Below are positions 14,830 to 31,495 of a stretch of 64,000 nucleotides of DNA, one piece after another. The DNA lies in NCBI GenBank assembly GCA_029204225.1, contig CM055103.1:19606925-19670924 (forward strand). Reading direction: 5' to 3'. The notes beneath the pieces are model-generated. The model saw nothing but the letters and a program-made list of their open reading frames with translations. It searched no databases and was not told the DNA's origin. The stretch comes from Diphasiastrum complanatum (lineage: Eukaryota; Streptophyta; Lycopodiopsida; Lycopodiales; Lycopodiaceae). A program made the position numbers and the translations under genes. Numbering within the stretch: the stretch's first letter is position 1; each line of letters begins with the position of its first letter.

Positions 14830-16554
14830 TTTTGTAAAAGCGCACTTTTGACGATATTATAGTCTGCACATATGACATGAGCAAATTTTTTTGATATAAA
14901 ATTTTGGAAATGTTTAAAAGTATGACAATGATAGGAATGTAGGTTATCTATATTGAATTCACAAAAAATGTCATAAGGGAAATATCATTCACATTTTACA
15001 CTTGGTAGGTACAACCAACCAAAGGTGATATCATAAAAGAGATCGTCTACAGTACCAAAAAGTCTGCGTGACACGTGAGAATAAAAGTTCTTCACATGGA
15101 TAACTTCAAAAACTCTATTCTGGTAACATAAGTGTAGAAAAAATCTCCCTATGTCGATGCTAGTAGAAAACTAAAGACGGCTCATCGTTGAAATATTGAT
15201 TACTCTTCTAGTTGTCCCATCTTCGTCCCTCATTTTCGTCTTGCACATCGATCAAAATCTATAAAAGTTCAATTTTTCTGACTGGTAGATCATTCTTGGT
15301 GCCGCTGTTTTGCCCTTCCTTTCCTCTGAATTATGAGAATCCTTTTTTCTTTCCTGCTCCTAAACCAGAGATAACTAAGTTTGGATTGTTAAGATTGAAC
15401 GAGCTAGATCTGTTGTTCGAGATCTTGAAGTATTTATCTTGGAGGGTAGAAAAATTAGGTCGCTTTAGAAGGCGCTCAATTTTTTGGATATTTTCAGCAT
15501 CTCTCAGAGGTGCAAGGATTTTGGCAAAGGAGTCTTTGGCAAGTTCAATGGAAGCATCAATCATGTATTGGTGAATAAAGAGAAAAGTCCGGTGTGATTT
15601 CACTACATCCCTAGCAGGTTTATGAAGCCACATAAAGAAAGCGTTCATCTGATTTTGAAGGGAAGCACCGAGAAAAAACTTAGCAAGATTATTCATTATG
15701 AACCAGATGGCGTGGTCAAACCAGACGATAGAGGAACTATTTTTGCATTTTTCACCACATCTACATTTGAAAAAAGGTCTCTTCCAGTTTTAGATCCTGG
15801 CTTGGTGTAAATTCATTCTATCAAAGCCAGTTTCAAAATGGCCTCTAGTTCTAGCCCAAGTTTGCTCAGAGGGACAACGAGAAGGTTCAAATTTGTTCAT
15901 ACGAATAATGGTCTCGAAGGCTAGAGGGGTCTCAAGAGAAGGATTTTTATGCAAGGCGGATAACTTGCAGACTTGTATCTCTTTTTATGTAAGATGAGTC
16001 GCCATGATCCAAAGATCGATAGGGATGGGTGCAAGAAAGTTGACAGATGGAAGACTCCAAAGTTTATAAGACGTAAGAGTAGATTTGTATTCGATAATTC
16101 TACTGGGGACAAAAGGAACCTGGCAGTTTTTAGATTGGCAAAAATCGTAAGAAGAAAGGTCACCAATGTCGCAAATGTCTTGGGAAAAGATTTCCAATTG
16201 AGAGACACTATCCTCGTCAAGGTGATCGTTAAAGACAAGAGGGTGCGGTGAAAGAGGTGCATCAGAGACAGAAGGGGAAATAACAGTAGGTGTGATACCA
16301 TTTTCATTTTCTAGGCACATAAACACTTCTCTAATGTGTAAATTGTAGAACTTTTCTTCTTCTTCGAATCTTTTGACACAATCATTGAGACGACTATAGA
16401 GATTTTCCACTAAACTTAGAGTATCTTTCTTCTTAACAAACTCAAGATAAATCTTAACGCAGTCAATAGTCTCAAGCAAATCAATAAGACAGAGAATCTT
16501 ATCCTCAGGTCCAAGTGGCCCTATCAGTATCAATGATAGAATTGTGCATTTCAA
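14830..16554 (-). mobile_element. Upstream coding region of the Penelope-like element (unknown domain)
   Basis: Two main minus-strand segments, 15985-16554 (189 residues, acidic with many Glu/Asp) and 15331-15800, precede the RT. The second carries a conserved block: FFKCRCGEKCKN, then SSIVWFDHAIWFIMNNLAKF, FLGASLQNQ and ARDVVKSH. The Cys pattern C-x-C-x3-C (CRCG at 15757-15765) is kept in the second copy at 22.7-23.3 kb, which argues for a real domain. A stop separates it from more N-terminal sequence, and there is another before the RT. I do not recognise a GIY-YIG endonuclease here. Function unknown; a nucleic-acid-binding Cys motif is the natural guess. Confidence 0.5.
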
Positions 16555-16736
16555 CGGCCTTTCTCATACAGCAAATCAAAGTCTGAACAAAATGGTTAGG
16601 CGGAGGAAGGGGCTCCCCATGACCCAAATAAGCAGCATCTTGAAACCACCATGTGGACTAAATCATGCAAACAGACCTTTGTTAGCTTATGAATCAGATA
16701 AAAGGCAAAATCTTCAGTACTATCCCAAACAACCAC

Positions 16737-16925
16737 CAGGATGCATAGAGAGAGATACAAGACTGCACTTAGTTTCTCTTGACAAAGCAAGACTGAAGCT
16801 CTTTAAAGCCTTTATTCATAATCCAACAAGGTAAAATACAGCTGAAAAGTAAAATACAATACTAGAAAGCACCATAAAGCATAACCACTTTCAAGATGTC
16901 CAGTTGCCACCATCCCACAAAACAA
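16737..16925 (-). mobile_element. 5'-side end of the Penelope-like element
   Basis: This is the long-copy version of the segment repeated at 11588-11770. It begins with CATAGAGAGAGATACAAG, where only AGAGAGAGA stands in place of the 80-unit GA tract of the other copy. Confidence 0.65.
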
Positions 16926-17164
16926 AACCGCTCAAGTTAGTTTAGTGAGGAAGACAAGTGTCATGGCTGAAAGACAGTTGTTATTCATGTCCAAAAGAAG
17001 TTATACTATTTAACAACTTTGAATAGCATTTTAAAACGTAGTCCAATCTTCCCAAACAAATGATGTTTTAGCGATAGGCCAAGCCATTATATCACCGTAT
17101 CAGGGCGAATGCCATACTGATCAACTTACGGGCAATTGGTCCATATCACTTCGTTTTATGCATA

Positions 17165-17370
17165 GAAGAGTATGAAAAGTTTTAACCGTTAAAGTTTTAC
17201 GTAGCCAAAAGACCTGGTGTGGACACGTGTGCTGGTATCAGAGCAAATCCATGCTATACTGACCCAAGTGACCCTTACAAAGTGAGGCATGTCATGCACT
17301 TCTGTCCATACTCCTGAGCATATCCATGCTTTCCAGTTGTATCTCACCAAAAGTCTAAAGTGACACTTGA
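17165..17370. repeat. Dispersed repeat, copy 2 (paired with 9290-9490)
   Basis: Homologous along its length to 9290-9490. It includes CTGGTATCAGAGC at about 17230, identical to the copia primer-binding word, followed by AAATCCATGC, which is not usual leader sequence. Confidence 0.65.
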
Positions 17371-20832
<3,462 letters not shown>

Positions 20833-20974
20833 CAAGGGTTCACAAAACCGTCAAACTATAATGAAAAGATACCACTACTATCCATTGCTGGACAGTAGAT
20901 AAGAATTTTTAGAGAATGAAGCAAACTATCCATCGTTGGACTTCCCACACATATTTCTCATAAAAGCTTATTCA

Positions 20975-21310
<336 letters not shown>

Positions 21311-22110
21311 TGGACAAATGCACAAAGTTATGTATAACATGTAGCTACAAATCCGCTATGGATAGGGCAAGTTCATCAGCGCTTCATTTTAGAGATACAT
21401 ATGCTATATGTGTAGCCATACCAGCGGCTTATCAACCATTGCTGCCATCAGAAATTTCTATGAGATGCTTTCAAAAGAGGTAAGCCTCCATCGTTGCCTT
21501 GTAGGCAGGAGGTGCTTCTATTTTAACAAAGTAAGTCCATAACATGTCCATCGCTGAACAACTACCATTATAAACATTGAAACTTATGTAGAAAAGGCAT
21601 CAATCGATGATTAGTTTCTACATAACATTGAGAGCATCCTATCTAATGCTATAATCAAGCAAGAGAAGAGCAACCATAGCAAAGAGTTGAGAGGAAGAGA
21701 GCATACCAAATAGAACTTCTTGTAAGCATCGAACTGGTAGGGCGAATTTTCTGTAGGTGAGAGATCGGAAAAACTCTTCACAGCGTTGTAAGGAGGAAAT
21801 GTCAAGAGCTGCAGGTTTATATAGAGTCATACACCGAAGTTTTCCAGAAGGTGACGTGCATTCAAAAAAGGGTGGGAAATTAGGTTTCCCTCCATTATAG
21901 TTATAGTTTCAAAATCTTTGTAGAGTCCTCTACTTTTATTTTAGAATTTTTTTTTTTGGTAGTTTCTTCACTTCTTAAAGAAACTTTTTTATTTGAGGTG
22001 TAGAAGCTTGGGTAAGTCAGAAACCTTGTGTCTTTGAAGAGGTTGTACGTATATAGTGGTTCGTATGCTTGATAGCAAGACATGGTAAATATAAACGAGG
22101 AAGAATCCAT

Positions 22111-22294
<184 letters not shown>

Positions 22295-22318
22295 AAATCC
22301 AACACAAGAATCATAACT

Positions 22319-22610
22319 TACAACTGCTTACGAGCTCTTGCACCTACTTACAAGCTTACGCTTTATGATTGCTTACTTGCCTTTACACCTACCTACCGAC
22401 TTGTGCTTAACGACTATCTTTTACACATGCTTACACTTTAGAATTGCCTTACGCTTGCCTATGGGCTTACGCTTTACGACTACTTGTGAGCTCTTACGTC
22501 TGGTTACAGGCTTATGCTTTGTGACTACTTATGGGATTTTGTGCCTGCTTACGGGCCTTTAGGATTGCTTATGGGGTTACTCTTGCTTATAGTTTTACAA
22601 CAGTTTATAG
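22319..22610. repeat. Degenerate tandem array (GCTTACGCTTTACGACT units)
   Basis: About six decayed units of roughly 45 bases with the alternating words GCTTAC, GAGCTCTTACG, GGCTTACGCTTTA and GACTACTT. It starts about 28 bases after the GA tract that ends duplicated block B. Confidence 0.7.
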
Positions 22611-22689
22611 GGCCCTATGAATTCAAATCCACCATAATCTGTTGCTTGTACAAAGTACTATAAGTACTTGGTACATCAACTACCATCTT

Positions 22690-23275
22690 TAGTGTCAAGT
22701 ACTTAACTTGACAACTATTATAATCTTTATGTGCTCATCAAACCAATAATGACACTCTCTATTCACGCATAGAATCATAGCATTGAAAAATCTACCTTTG
22801 CCTCTGTATGGTACGTATGTCCTCTTCTTGCTACCACTTCTAGAAACCACTGAGCTTGGATTGTTTAGGTTAACAGTCCCAGGTCTTTTGTTTGAATTAT
22901 GAAAGGATTTGTCTTGGAGAGTAGAAAAGCTTGGTTTATTTAACAGTCTTTCAATCTCACGAATGTTTGTCCCCAAGTCTAGAAAGGAGTTTGTAGGAAG
23001 GATCAAGTGAAAATTCAATGGAAGCCTCAATCATGTACTGCCTAATATGAAGGAAGTTAATATGGGCTTTAACAACATCCCTAGCATGCTTGTGTAACCA
23101 AATTAAAAGGCCATTGACTTGGTTTTGCATGGAAGCACCAAGAAAGAATTTGCTAAGGTTGTTCATTATGAACCACACTATGTGGTCAAACCAAATAATG
23201 GAGGAATTGTTCTTGCATCTGTCACCACATCTACATTGGAAGAAGGGCCTTTTCCAGTTCCACTTGGTGTAAATT
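22690..23275 (-). mobile_element. Penelope-like element fragment, second copy of the Cys-motif domain
   Basis: The minus-strand frames match 15331-15800: CRCGDRCKN (codons at 23227-23235), SSIIWFDHIVWFIMNNLSKF, FLGASMQNQ, ARDVVKAH and STLQDKSF. The two copies differ at many codons yet keep the Cys residues and the aromatic-rich block. It ends at a GA tract on its 5' side, where the longer copy continues with different sequence. Confidence 0.7.
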
Positions 23276-23280
23276 TATCC

Positions 23281-23281
<1 letters not shown>

Positions 23282-23354
<73 letters not shown>
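23282..23354. repeat. (GA)n microsatellite, about 36 units
   Basis: A pure run directly abutting the truncated Penelope-like fragment. Confidence 0.97.
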
Positions 23355-23356
<2 letters not shown>

Positions 23357-25156
23357 CCATGACCATGACATCCGACATGGCGTTTATGATCCTACTTAGT
23401 TTTCTAAAATTTGTAAGTGTACCAATTGTGAATTTTTTTGAGGATTTTGTAGAATCTATCTAATATGAAACTTGAGCGGGTACTGAAGAATCGATCAATG
23501 CCAATCTTTGTGTGTATTGGAACATTGTAATTGACAACAAGGTAAGCATACCCTTATTGGTAGTAGATGGTATCATAATAAAAATCAATTAATCGCACAA
23601 CATTGGTTATAACCGGGTATACATTTTCTAGAAGCAATTGAAGTTGTTTTTATGTCATCTAGTGTTGCTAATAATTCCATGGTTGTCATGTAGTGTTGTC
23701 ATTACAAGCATTTTCGTTGTCATGTAGTGTTGTGGATATATCCATTGGGTGGATGCTATGACACATGAGGTTAGTTTCACACAAGCAAGCATCTAGTAGG
23801 CAAGGCATATAGACAACCATCATTGTTAGACACTAGATGTTAAATTTAGAAAATATACATATAGACAATTAGCAACCACCATAGTTGGGGTTCAAATAAA
23901 GGTGAAAATGCTTTGAATGAAGAAATTATTGAGTTTTCAAACTTGATTTCAAGATAAGTTCCTTCTTCAAAATTGAGTAATCTCAAGAAGATAAAAAAAC
24001 AGAGTTATTCCAATGGCCCCTTGGGAAAAAAGGTCCCTTCTCCCCTTTTCATACTTTAAGTTGCCACCATGAGACACATCTGAAGGGCACCTTGCCATGT
24101 AAGGGAAACTCAAGTCCATTTTTTGGACCTGGGTACATCGCTTCACATGTTAAGTTCCGAAGGCCAACTTAAGGAAAATGGACCAATGACATAGCACGGA
24201 TTTTATTGAGTCAATCTATTTGTAGCACTCCATTTAACATTTACCACCCATGCATGAAAGAAGAGATTGTTTGTTGCATGTCATGTGACTTGCCAAGACT
24301 TCAAAAATGGGTGGCAAGAGAAGTAACCAAAGAAAGGCAATGGCGAGTCATTTGAAACCACCTTAATTTGTAGTTAATAAGCCACAAGCAAGTGTGCTAG
24401 ACACTTGATGCTACCTAGTAACTACAAAGCACAATATTGTTTTTGTTAGTTACTAAGCTATTCTAGCTTCAGCCACCCTCAAAGTAGGTCACAACCTTGT
24501 TTACTCACAAACAATATCGCAAAAAATAAATTACGCTAATTCCAATCACCAATGTAACTAGCAAGCACCATCAAATGACATCACATGTCAAAACCACAAG
24601 CTCTCCATTCTACCCCATGTAATCTTCCCACACACACCATCCAATGAAGTCACATGTCACAACCACAACACTCCATTCTACGTGGTGTATCGTGCTTGAG
24701 TTTGGCTTGCCTACCCAAGTCTACGAGTTGATAGTACCAAAAAGCACTCTAAACAAAGCAATGAGGCAAGTTAAATCAATAAGGTAAAGTTAGAATGGAT
24801 GAAACAAACTGGGATAACTTATTAGCAGGCTTGATGCTACTCGAAGTGGAGCCAAAAGTGTACTGTCTCATGACACCTATGAGAGATTGGCCGGCAGAAT
24901 TTTCCTTGGCTCAAAGTTCAAACAAATAGAAGAAGATATCCAAATGTTTCCCTCTCATGAATCAAAGAAGAAAGAGTATACATACAAAAATAATTTAGTC
25001 ATCGAGACTTAAGTCGCCGATTTGGTGTCAGAAGCTCCTTCAATGCAAATGCAATGGCTCTCTTTCTCTCTCTCTCGATCTCTCGATCTCTGGATGCAGG
25101 TGCAGAATTGGGTATGGAAGATACTAGATAGTATGTGGGTTTGGGATGGATGACCT
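23355..25156. other. No gene recognised; small local duplication at 24567-24690
   Basis: The stretch CCATC(A/C)AATGA(C/A)(A/G)TCACATGTCA with AACCACAA and CTCCATTCTAC occurs twice in tandem (about 24567 and 24646). A GTAGTGTTGTC(A/G) word recurs near 23650-23730. The rest is unremarkable and lies upstream of the GIL1-type gene. Confidence 0.5.
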
Positions 25157-25325
25157 CATTGAAGCTGCAGTTTTAAGTTGCTTTGAATTTGTGTGATGTT
25201 TTTTTGGGTTTTGCTCTTGTTTCTTCACAGTGCAGTGCATTGAAGCTGCAGTTCTTAAGTAGCTGTGAATTTATTGGATGTTTGTTTTGGGTTTTGTTCT
25301 TGTTTATTCAAAGTGCAGTGCAGCA
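25157..25325. repeat. Tandem duplication, about 81 bp, upstream of the GIL1-type gene
   Basis: CATTGAAGCTGCAGTT...TTTGGGTTTTG(C/T)TCTTGTTT(C/A)TTCA...GTGCAGTG occurs at 25157 and again at 25238 with about 10% change. It lies 420-590 bases before the start codon, in the likely promoter or 5' UTR. Confidence 0.85.
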
Positions 25326-25744
25326 GTCTAAGATTCTAAAAGCTTCCATACTTGATATGTTTGATGTGATATATATATGTATACATATATGTATATATAT
25401 GGTGGGAGAGCTTGATTTGATACTGCTGCTGTAACCAAGTCATGTGGGGAGCGATTGCTCACTGATATGGTAGAGTGATTGCACAGTGCACACGTCAGAT
25501 CATAGCTACTAGTGTAGTCCAACTTCAGCTTCAGCAATCCTGTCCTGTCATATCCTTCCTAAAGCCTCTCGATGATTTTGTGAACCCGTATGCTAGGAAA
25601 TAGGAAAACATACACTTTCCTGTTTGTCTTCTGGCTGGGGGTAGTTTCTTCATGCCTCAATCTATCACCCAACTGATATGCTCTAAATTTGTGAATGAGC
25701 TGTTGAGAAAGGAAATATGATAGTAAGTTCTGAAGCCTGACGAA

Positions 25745-27130
25745 ATGCTTGCTCGCACCTATAGCATGCCGATCATGAAAACCCAGAAAGAGTTGGCAGA
25801 TGGAAAATGGACCAAAGTTGTTGACCTGCTAAATGGGCACATGGATGAAGTCGAAGAGCTTTTCCATGACCCAGAGGGATATGCGATAGATGAGCAGGAA
25901 GGAGTTTTCCGAAAAGTGCAACAGCTAGAATCATGCATGAGTGATATATTTGCAACAATTTCATCTCTGAAGCAGGCTTACGTTCAGCTGCAGGCCGCCC
26001 ACTCTCCTTATGATGCAGATAAGATTCGTTTATTTGACAGAGCTATCATTTCAGAGATGAAGAAGCTCTCTGATTTGAAGCGTACTTTCTATGAGAAGCA
26101 GGAACCTGTTAGCTCCAGCAGGCGCCAGAGTGCTGTATCTGAGATGAAGCCAGAGGAATCAAGGAAAAACCATACATTGCAGAAGCTGGAGAAGACATTG
26201 AAGGAGAAGCAGAAGCTGGTGGACACTTACGAAGGCTATATCGAGCAATTCCAGAGAGCAATCGGAGCGAAGGATGTAGAAATCAATGGACTGAAGAGCT
26301 CGTTGGAGGAAGTAACTGAAAAGGTTGAAGACCTGGAGAGAAGAGCCAGGACTAATCTAAAAGGTCCTCCTGTAATATGGGCTTTGCCAGAATCTGCTCT
26401 GACATCGCAGCTCTTTGAGATGACTGTGACAGAAACAAAGAAAGCAGCCAGCAGCTTCAGTTTCATTCTGCTCAAACGCATGAAGGAAGCTGAGTGGGAT
26501 CTTGATGCTGCTTCTCAGTCCATTGAGCCAGGGATTTTCTATCCCAAACCAGCTCACAAAAAATTTGCCTTTGAATCTTATGTCTGCCACAGGATGTTTA
26601 ATGGTTTTGAGAAACAGAATTTCTCTGTGAACAATAACTTTTCATCCATTTTGAATGAAAGAAACCATAAGCATGACTGCCTTCTTCAGTTGCAGGACAT
26701 GAGATTCATTGATCCCTTTGAATTAGTGAATATAAGCCCAGATTGTCTCTTTGGTAGGTTCTGCCACAAGAAGTATCTTCAGACTGTGCACCAAAAAATG
26801 GAAGAATCATTCTTTGGGAATCTCCAGCAAAGATCCCAGGTTTTGAATGGGGATCATCCTACCAGTACATTCTACAAAAGCTTCTTAAAATTGGCCAAAT
26901 CTGTTTGGCTGCTACATTTATTGGCCTTTGCTGTCACACCCACAATCAGCATTTTTCAGGTAAGAAGAGAAACTATGTTTCATCCCCTTTACATGGAGAG
27001 TGTAATCACGCCAGATGATTCTAACTGTCTTAATGGAGGAGTAGGTTTGACAGTTTTCCCTGGATTTTGCCTTGAGAAACAGATATTGAGATGCCAAGTG
27101 TATCTTAATGGCATCAGCTTACAGCAGTAA
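25745..27130 (+). CDS. GIL1: GIL1/DUF641-family protein (gravitropic in the light type)
   Basis: An intact 461-codon single exon. Residues 64-115 hold the DUF641 block (SDIFATISSLKQAYVQLQAA, HSPYDADKI, ISEMKKLSDLK). A coiled coil follows at about 140-205, and the C-terminal GIL1/IRKI domain fills about 213-458, with MKEAEWDLDAA, SIEPGIFYPKPAHKKFAFES, MEESFFGNL, FYKSFLKLAKSVWLLH and the closing GLTVFPGFCL. Length and order agree with the Arabidopsis GIL1 family, so start and stop are probably correct; an in-frame Met at residue 8 or 11 is an alternative start. In Arabidopsis GIL1 is needed for light-dependent randomisation of hypocotyl gravitropism; related proteins (IRKI-like) interact with receptor kinases. 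Which paralogue this is cannot be told. No signal peptide or membrane span is seen. Confidence 0.93.
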   Translation: MLARTYSMPIMKTQKELADGKWTKVVDLLNGHMDEVEELFHDPEGYAIDEQEGVFRKVQQLESCMSDIFATISSLKQAYVQLQAAHSPYDADKIRLFDRAIISEMKKLSDLKRTFYEKQEPVSSSRRQSAVSEMKPEESRKNHTLQKLEKTLKEKQKLVDTYEGYIEQFQRAIGAKDVEINGLKSSLEEVTEKVEDLERRARTNLKGPPVIWALPESALTSQLFEMTVTETKKAASSFSFILLKRMKEAEWDLDAASQSIEPGIFYPKPAHKKFAFESYVCHRMFNGFEKQNFSVNNNFSSILNERNHKHDCLLQLQDMRFIDPFELVNISPDCLFGRFCHKKYLQTVHQKMEESFFGNLQQRSQVLNGDHPTSTFYKSFLKLAKSVWLLHLLAFAVTPTISIFQVRRETMFHPLYMESVITPDDSNCLNGGVGLTVFPGFCLEKQILRCQVYLNGISLQQ

Positions 27131-29382
27131 GGATGAGGTCAGTGTTACTGAATTGACGGAAATGAATCTTTCAAATGACAACCATCGGGAGAGCAAATTT
27201 TGACAATAGCTCCGTTTCAATTCGGTTTCTGTTCTTTATGAGCTTGGAATTTTTATTTTGTCACTCCAAATGCAGCTACTGTAAAGTCTAAATGAGTTTA
27301 GTGCAGTTAGTGAAGCACAAATGTGCTGTGTATTTCTGTTAGCATCTGTACCCCTGATAGGATTAATTTTGTTCACAACTGTGTAGAGGTCTTGAGAGTG
27401 ATGCTATTAATCATGTTCTGGAACCTTGCACTTTTAACAGTAATTTTTTCAAAGTCTGAGTGCTTGCACTGACTGAAAAGGGTACTTAATAATACTTTCC
27501 CTTCACATCCCTTCATTTGCTTGTTTCTGTTCTCAAGTTTGCAATCATGTCAAGCTGTTCTTTTGAAACTTTTTAAAGTTTGATTTTCCTCTTTTGAATT
27601 TTTTGCTTTGATGGAGCTAGGTTATGTCATGATGCTAGCCTTCCCCTCAAAGCTAGAGTGAGAACATGCATTATATTGTGAAAGCGGTATGGGGCTAAGG
27701 AACGTTTTGAAAATGCAATTTGGTTAGGTGAAAATTGGATTACAGTTCGTTTCATATGCTTTTTGAATGCTAGTAATCTAGCCGCTGGTTCCTGCGAAAA
27801 ATCAGACAGTCAATTGGAAACCTGCTAGATCTGGAAGATCTGAAACACCACTGAAAAAATATGTTAGGCCCAGAATAAAGTCAGTTTAATAAAAATAAGT
27901 CTACTATGTGGTCACTTCTATCTTGCCTTATCATCAGTTAGAGGTATAATTTGTTGCTCTTTTGGGCTTAAAAAATCAAGTTATATGATCTTTAAGTTTC
28001 AGAGGCTGTAATATTCCGTTCCTGTTTGAGAGATCATTGTAAGAGCATGAATTTTTTACTTTGTTTGATCTTAATTTTCAAGTTTTCTGAAAATTGAGAA
28101 AAATAAGCAACTAGAAATTCTAGTGTACCTGATTTCTGTTACTGGTCTGATTGTGAATATTGTAGCGTCTGTGGACAGCCTCTTGTTTTCGTTCTGTTGT
28201 CAAAAAAATAGGTAGAAGCCTCAGATTTGTTATAGCATCATTTGGTCCTTCATGTAAGCACAAATGTAGTACTTTTTTCTTTTTTCAGCTGGAATCCAGT
28301 AGAATAGCTGCTGCAGCAGACTCTTTCCAAAACCTTTGTTCAGATGATTCATTACATCCATGATCCGAGTGACTACTAACACATTCACTCAAGTTTTATG
28401 TAATTCGGTTTGCACATCCCTCTAAATGCCAATTTTCACAATACAAGCTACGGTTAGCATTGCCTTATTTTAGTCGTCCTGATTCATTTCTTTCAACAGT
28501 TTTTCTCTGATCGATATCAACGTAGACATATTCCCATATCTCTCGATGCAGATGTGTGTGGGTCGAATCGTACCTCATTGACAGAATTCTTTTGGCTTCT
28601 TGAGAAATATAATAGCTGAAAGTTTGTGACTATTTCCAGTTGCAAATTTTCAAAGTAATTGCTTCCAGACTACAATGGAATGATTCACTGAAGTAATGCA
28701 ACTACCCTGCAATGCATAGACTAACCAACTTACCACCCCTAGCTTTTTGAAACTTATCATCCTGTTGAAATTATGCTTGGGTGCAGCTGTTCTTTGTGAT
28801 TTGGGAGGTATATTTCAAACTGCCCTTGTTGTTCACAAAGATGCATAGGTTCTCTTTCTTACGCTATCATTTGTCACATTAGAATTTATTTGCCACTTTG
28901 GAGAAGTGAGAACAATATTTGTTTGTGCTAGAATAAGCATCCACATTGAGAGTTGTAGTAGTGAGCTTCCTTGTGCTCATGTGTTGGGGAACAATGCTTC
29001 CTTGGTATGCATGTTTTCTCATTCGAAGCACAAGGAAAGGATATTCTTGAAAACTATAGTATTAGGACTTTAAATCATCGGTAGATGAACGAAGATGTAG
29101 CTACCTATAGAGTATTGGTATAGATAGTCCTAAATGGTGTTCTTGATCTAACATGTTTTTCTCTTGGATGTCCCTTTAAATCTATTATGTATATAAAATA
29201 CCACACTCAACATGCTTCAAGTTGACATGCCAAAAACAACAATGTGTATTATGGGAACGTGAGCTCCAATTTGTGATTCATCGTCACGCGTAGGTAGAGC
29301 TTGGTTGACAGATCTACAAGCACAATGTGAGGATAGGCACAAACTTTTGGTTAATTGATGTAAGGGCAATATTTGATGATTT

Positions 29383-29385
<3 letters not shown>
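27131..29385. other. No second gene recognised; 3' flank of the GIL1-type gene
   Basis: Ordinary AT-rich flank. A TTTTTTCTTTTTTCAG acceptor-like site at about 28274-28289 could belong to a 3' UTR intron, but nothing confirms it. Confidence 0.35.

Positions 29386-29440
<55 letters not shown>
29386..29440. repeat. (GA)n microsatellite, about 27 units
   Basis: A pure run of 55 bases. Confidence 0.97.
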
Positions 29441-29443
<3 letters not shown>

Positions 29444-29734
29444 CCGAATCTCTATAGTGTGAGTTTTTGTTCTAATGTAAATTGATTCTTAAGTCTCAAG
29501 TTTGTGTAATTTTTTTGTTGCATGTTCGCTTTTTACCAGTTGAGGGTGAGTACCAACTAAGTGTGTTTGCATGCACATGTAGTTTCTTGCAATGTATGCA
29601 TGCACATAGTTAGGGTTCATACTTACAACAGATTGTCATCCGTTGCAAAAACAATCCAAGATCCATATAGCAAAAAAAAAAACAAAAGAGTAATTAAAAA
29701 CACTAATGGTTTGAAATTTTTTTGAAAGTTTAGT

Positions 29735-31330
29735 TTACATAAAACATTTACTATACAAATAAACTAGAGCTATATAATATATTGGTAGAATTTTCTTACA
29801 ATGATACCATCGCTTAATGCAATTGTTGCGTAATTGAGCCAAACCTCTTAACAAATTAGTGACAGACAATGCATAAATAAAAGTGAATGGTCTAAGTAAG
29901 TTGAGCACCACCTTCAATGTGCAATAGTGAGAGTATTGTAATGTCTCCTCTCTTTGGGTGAGCAATATTGATAATCTTTAGTTTTTGAACCAACATGCCA
30001 ATCACTGGTTACTAATTGACAACTCATTCGCTTAATGTACGATACATTACATCAATTGCAAAAGCACATACACTTACATCTACCTAATCTACTACCCATT
30101 AGAGTTCACTCCAATGTAAGAAAGAAAGTTCTCCTTCAATTGTTACACAAACTAGTGTCAGTTTCTCTTTTGGAGAGAAATAACTCGGCCTTTTAGAAGC
30201 ATGGTCTTTTGGTCTAAAACACAACGATAAGCGCCACCTCAAAACTTTGATTGTCCCAACCACCTTTAATTAATCTACTATTAGAGCATTTTCTTGAGTT
30301 ATTCAAATGGTAAATAGGTCCTTGATAGCACAAGTCCATAGGCCTTTGATATCCTACCTCCTATCTTATGCTTACAAGCTCGTATGTGCCTTGTTTGTTT
30401 AACAATGGACCCACCAACCCTAGAAATGATCATAAATACCCACTTGTTTCCAATTGGCAGGCTTAATTATTGGCAAGTCCGTAAGCTCTCAAGTCTCATG
30501 TTTAGCATCTGAATCTAATTCCTCTTGCATCACACAATATTTTTATTTATTTATTTTGACCTAATCAAAAAATGCTGGTTTTTTGTTTTCCATGAGCACT
30601 CCATAAGCGCAAGATTTTCTTGTAACCTGTCGGGTGCTTTGTAACAAGTGGACATCCTCTTTTGCTCTCTAGCTTTTGCTTGTCTACTTGACTCCTTCGA
30701 GGTATCCCTCACATCGTCTAGTAGCTTTTAACATCACTTGGGAGCTTTCTTAGGTGTAGTGATAAACTCCTTGGTATAAGTGCATCCCAAGGTACATCCA
30801 AGACTTTGCTCTTCTCTCTTGCATGCTCTTTTCTCATATTGCCCAATGGAATATATTTTATACGTGAATGTTGTATGTACGTGAATGGTTATTCTTGCAA
30901 TACGTTATTTTTCTGATTCATCACTATCAAATGGAAAATGCCAAACATCATTTTCAGAATATAATTTGTATCATGTATATTCACTTCACCAAAGCTTTGC
31001 CCCTCATCAAATATAATATCCATATTGATATGGATGGCGAGATAGGATCATAACTTCTATAGGCCTTACATCATAACTAGTGAATATGCACTTCACTAAT
31101 CTTGCATTCAACTTGCCCCTACCTTCCGTGGGCACATGAACATAAGCCTTGCATCCAAAGACTCATGATCTTTGCATCTTTGGTTTACTTCGTAGTAAAT
31201 GCCTTTCTAGGAGTTCTATGAAGCTAAACAATAGTGGGACTTACATTTTGTGAGACCACCATGACATTGCAAGCTTCCACCCTAAAAGAATTGGTGAAGT
31301 TGATATGCTTCATCATGGCTCTCGCACAAT
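29735..31330 (-). mobile_element. Heavily decayed Ty1/copia pol (integrase end to RT/RNase H)
   Basis: Reading down the minus strand: near 31280 an EACNVMVVSQNVSPTIV stretch with RTPRKAF (integrase C-terminal region), near 31150 FGCKAYVHVPTEGRGKLNAR, LVKCIFTSYDVRPIEV, and near 30520 MQEELDSDAKHET then ELTDLPIIKPANW (N-terminal RT). A YALSVTNLL...KRWYH piece near 29850 may be RNase H-side. Frame changes and stops are frequent, one of them a Trp codon turned TGA behind KHET. The order is correct for a single minus-strand copia element. The family-A LTR copy at 31496-32070 lies on its 5' side in the same orientation. Confidence 0.65.
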
Positions 31331-31495
31331 CAACTTGGCTAGGTTTGGTCATTCATGCACACTTGGGTGTGGCTAGTGGACTTCAACCATGAGTACGATC
31401 TAAACTATAGAGTCACAAGTATTTTAGAGTATCATGACAAATGTCTCATATTTGTAAAGTCAACACTTGCTTCTTATTTGATATGGAGAATCAAG

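Noticed and set aside
17228-17240. TGGTATCAGAGC as a true primer-binding site of an LTR element
   Set aside because: No LTR end precedes it and the following sequence matches the dispersed 9.3 kb repeat, whose copy lacks the word. Kept only as an observation.
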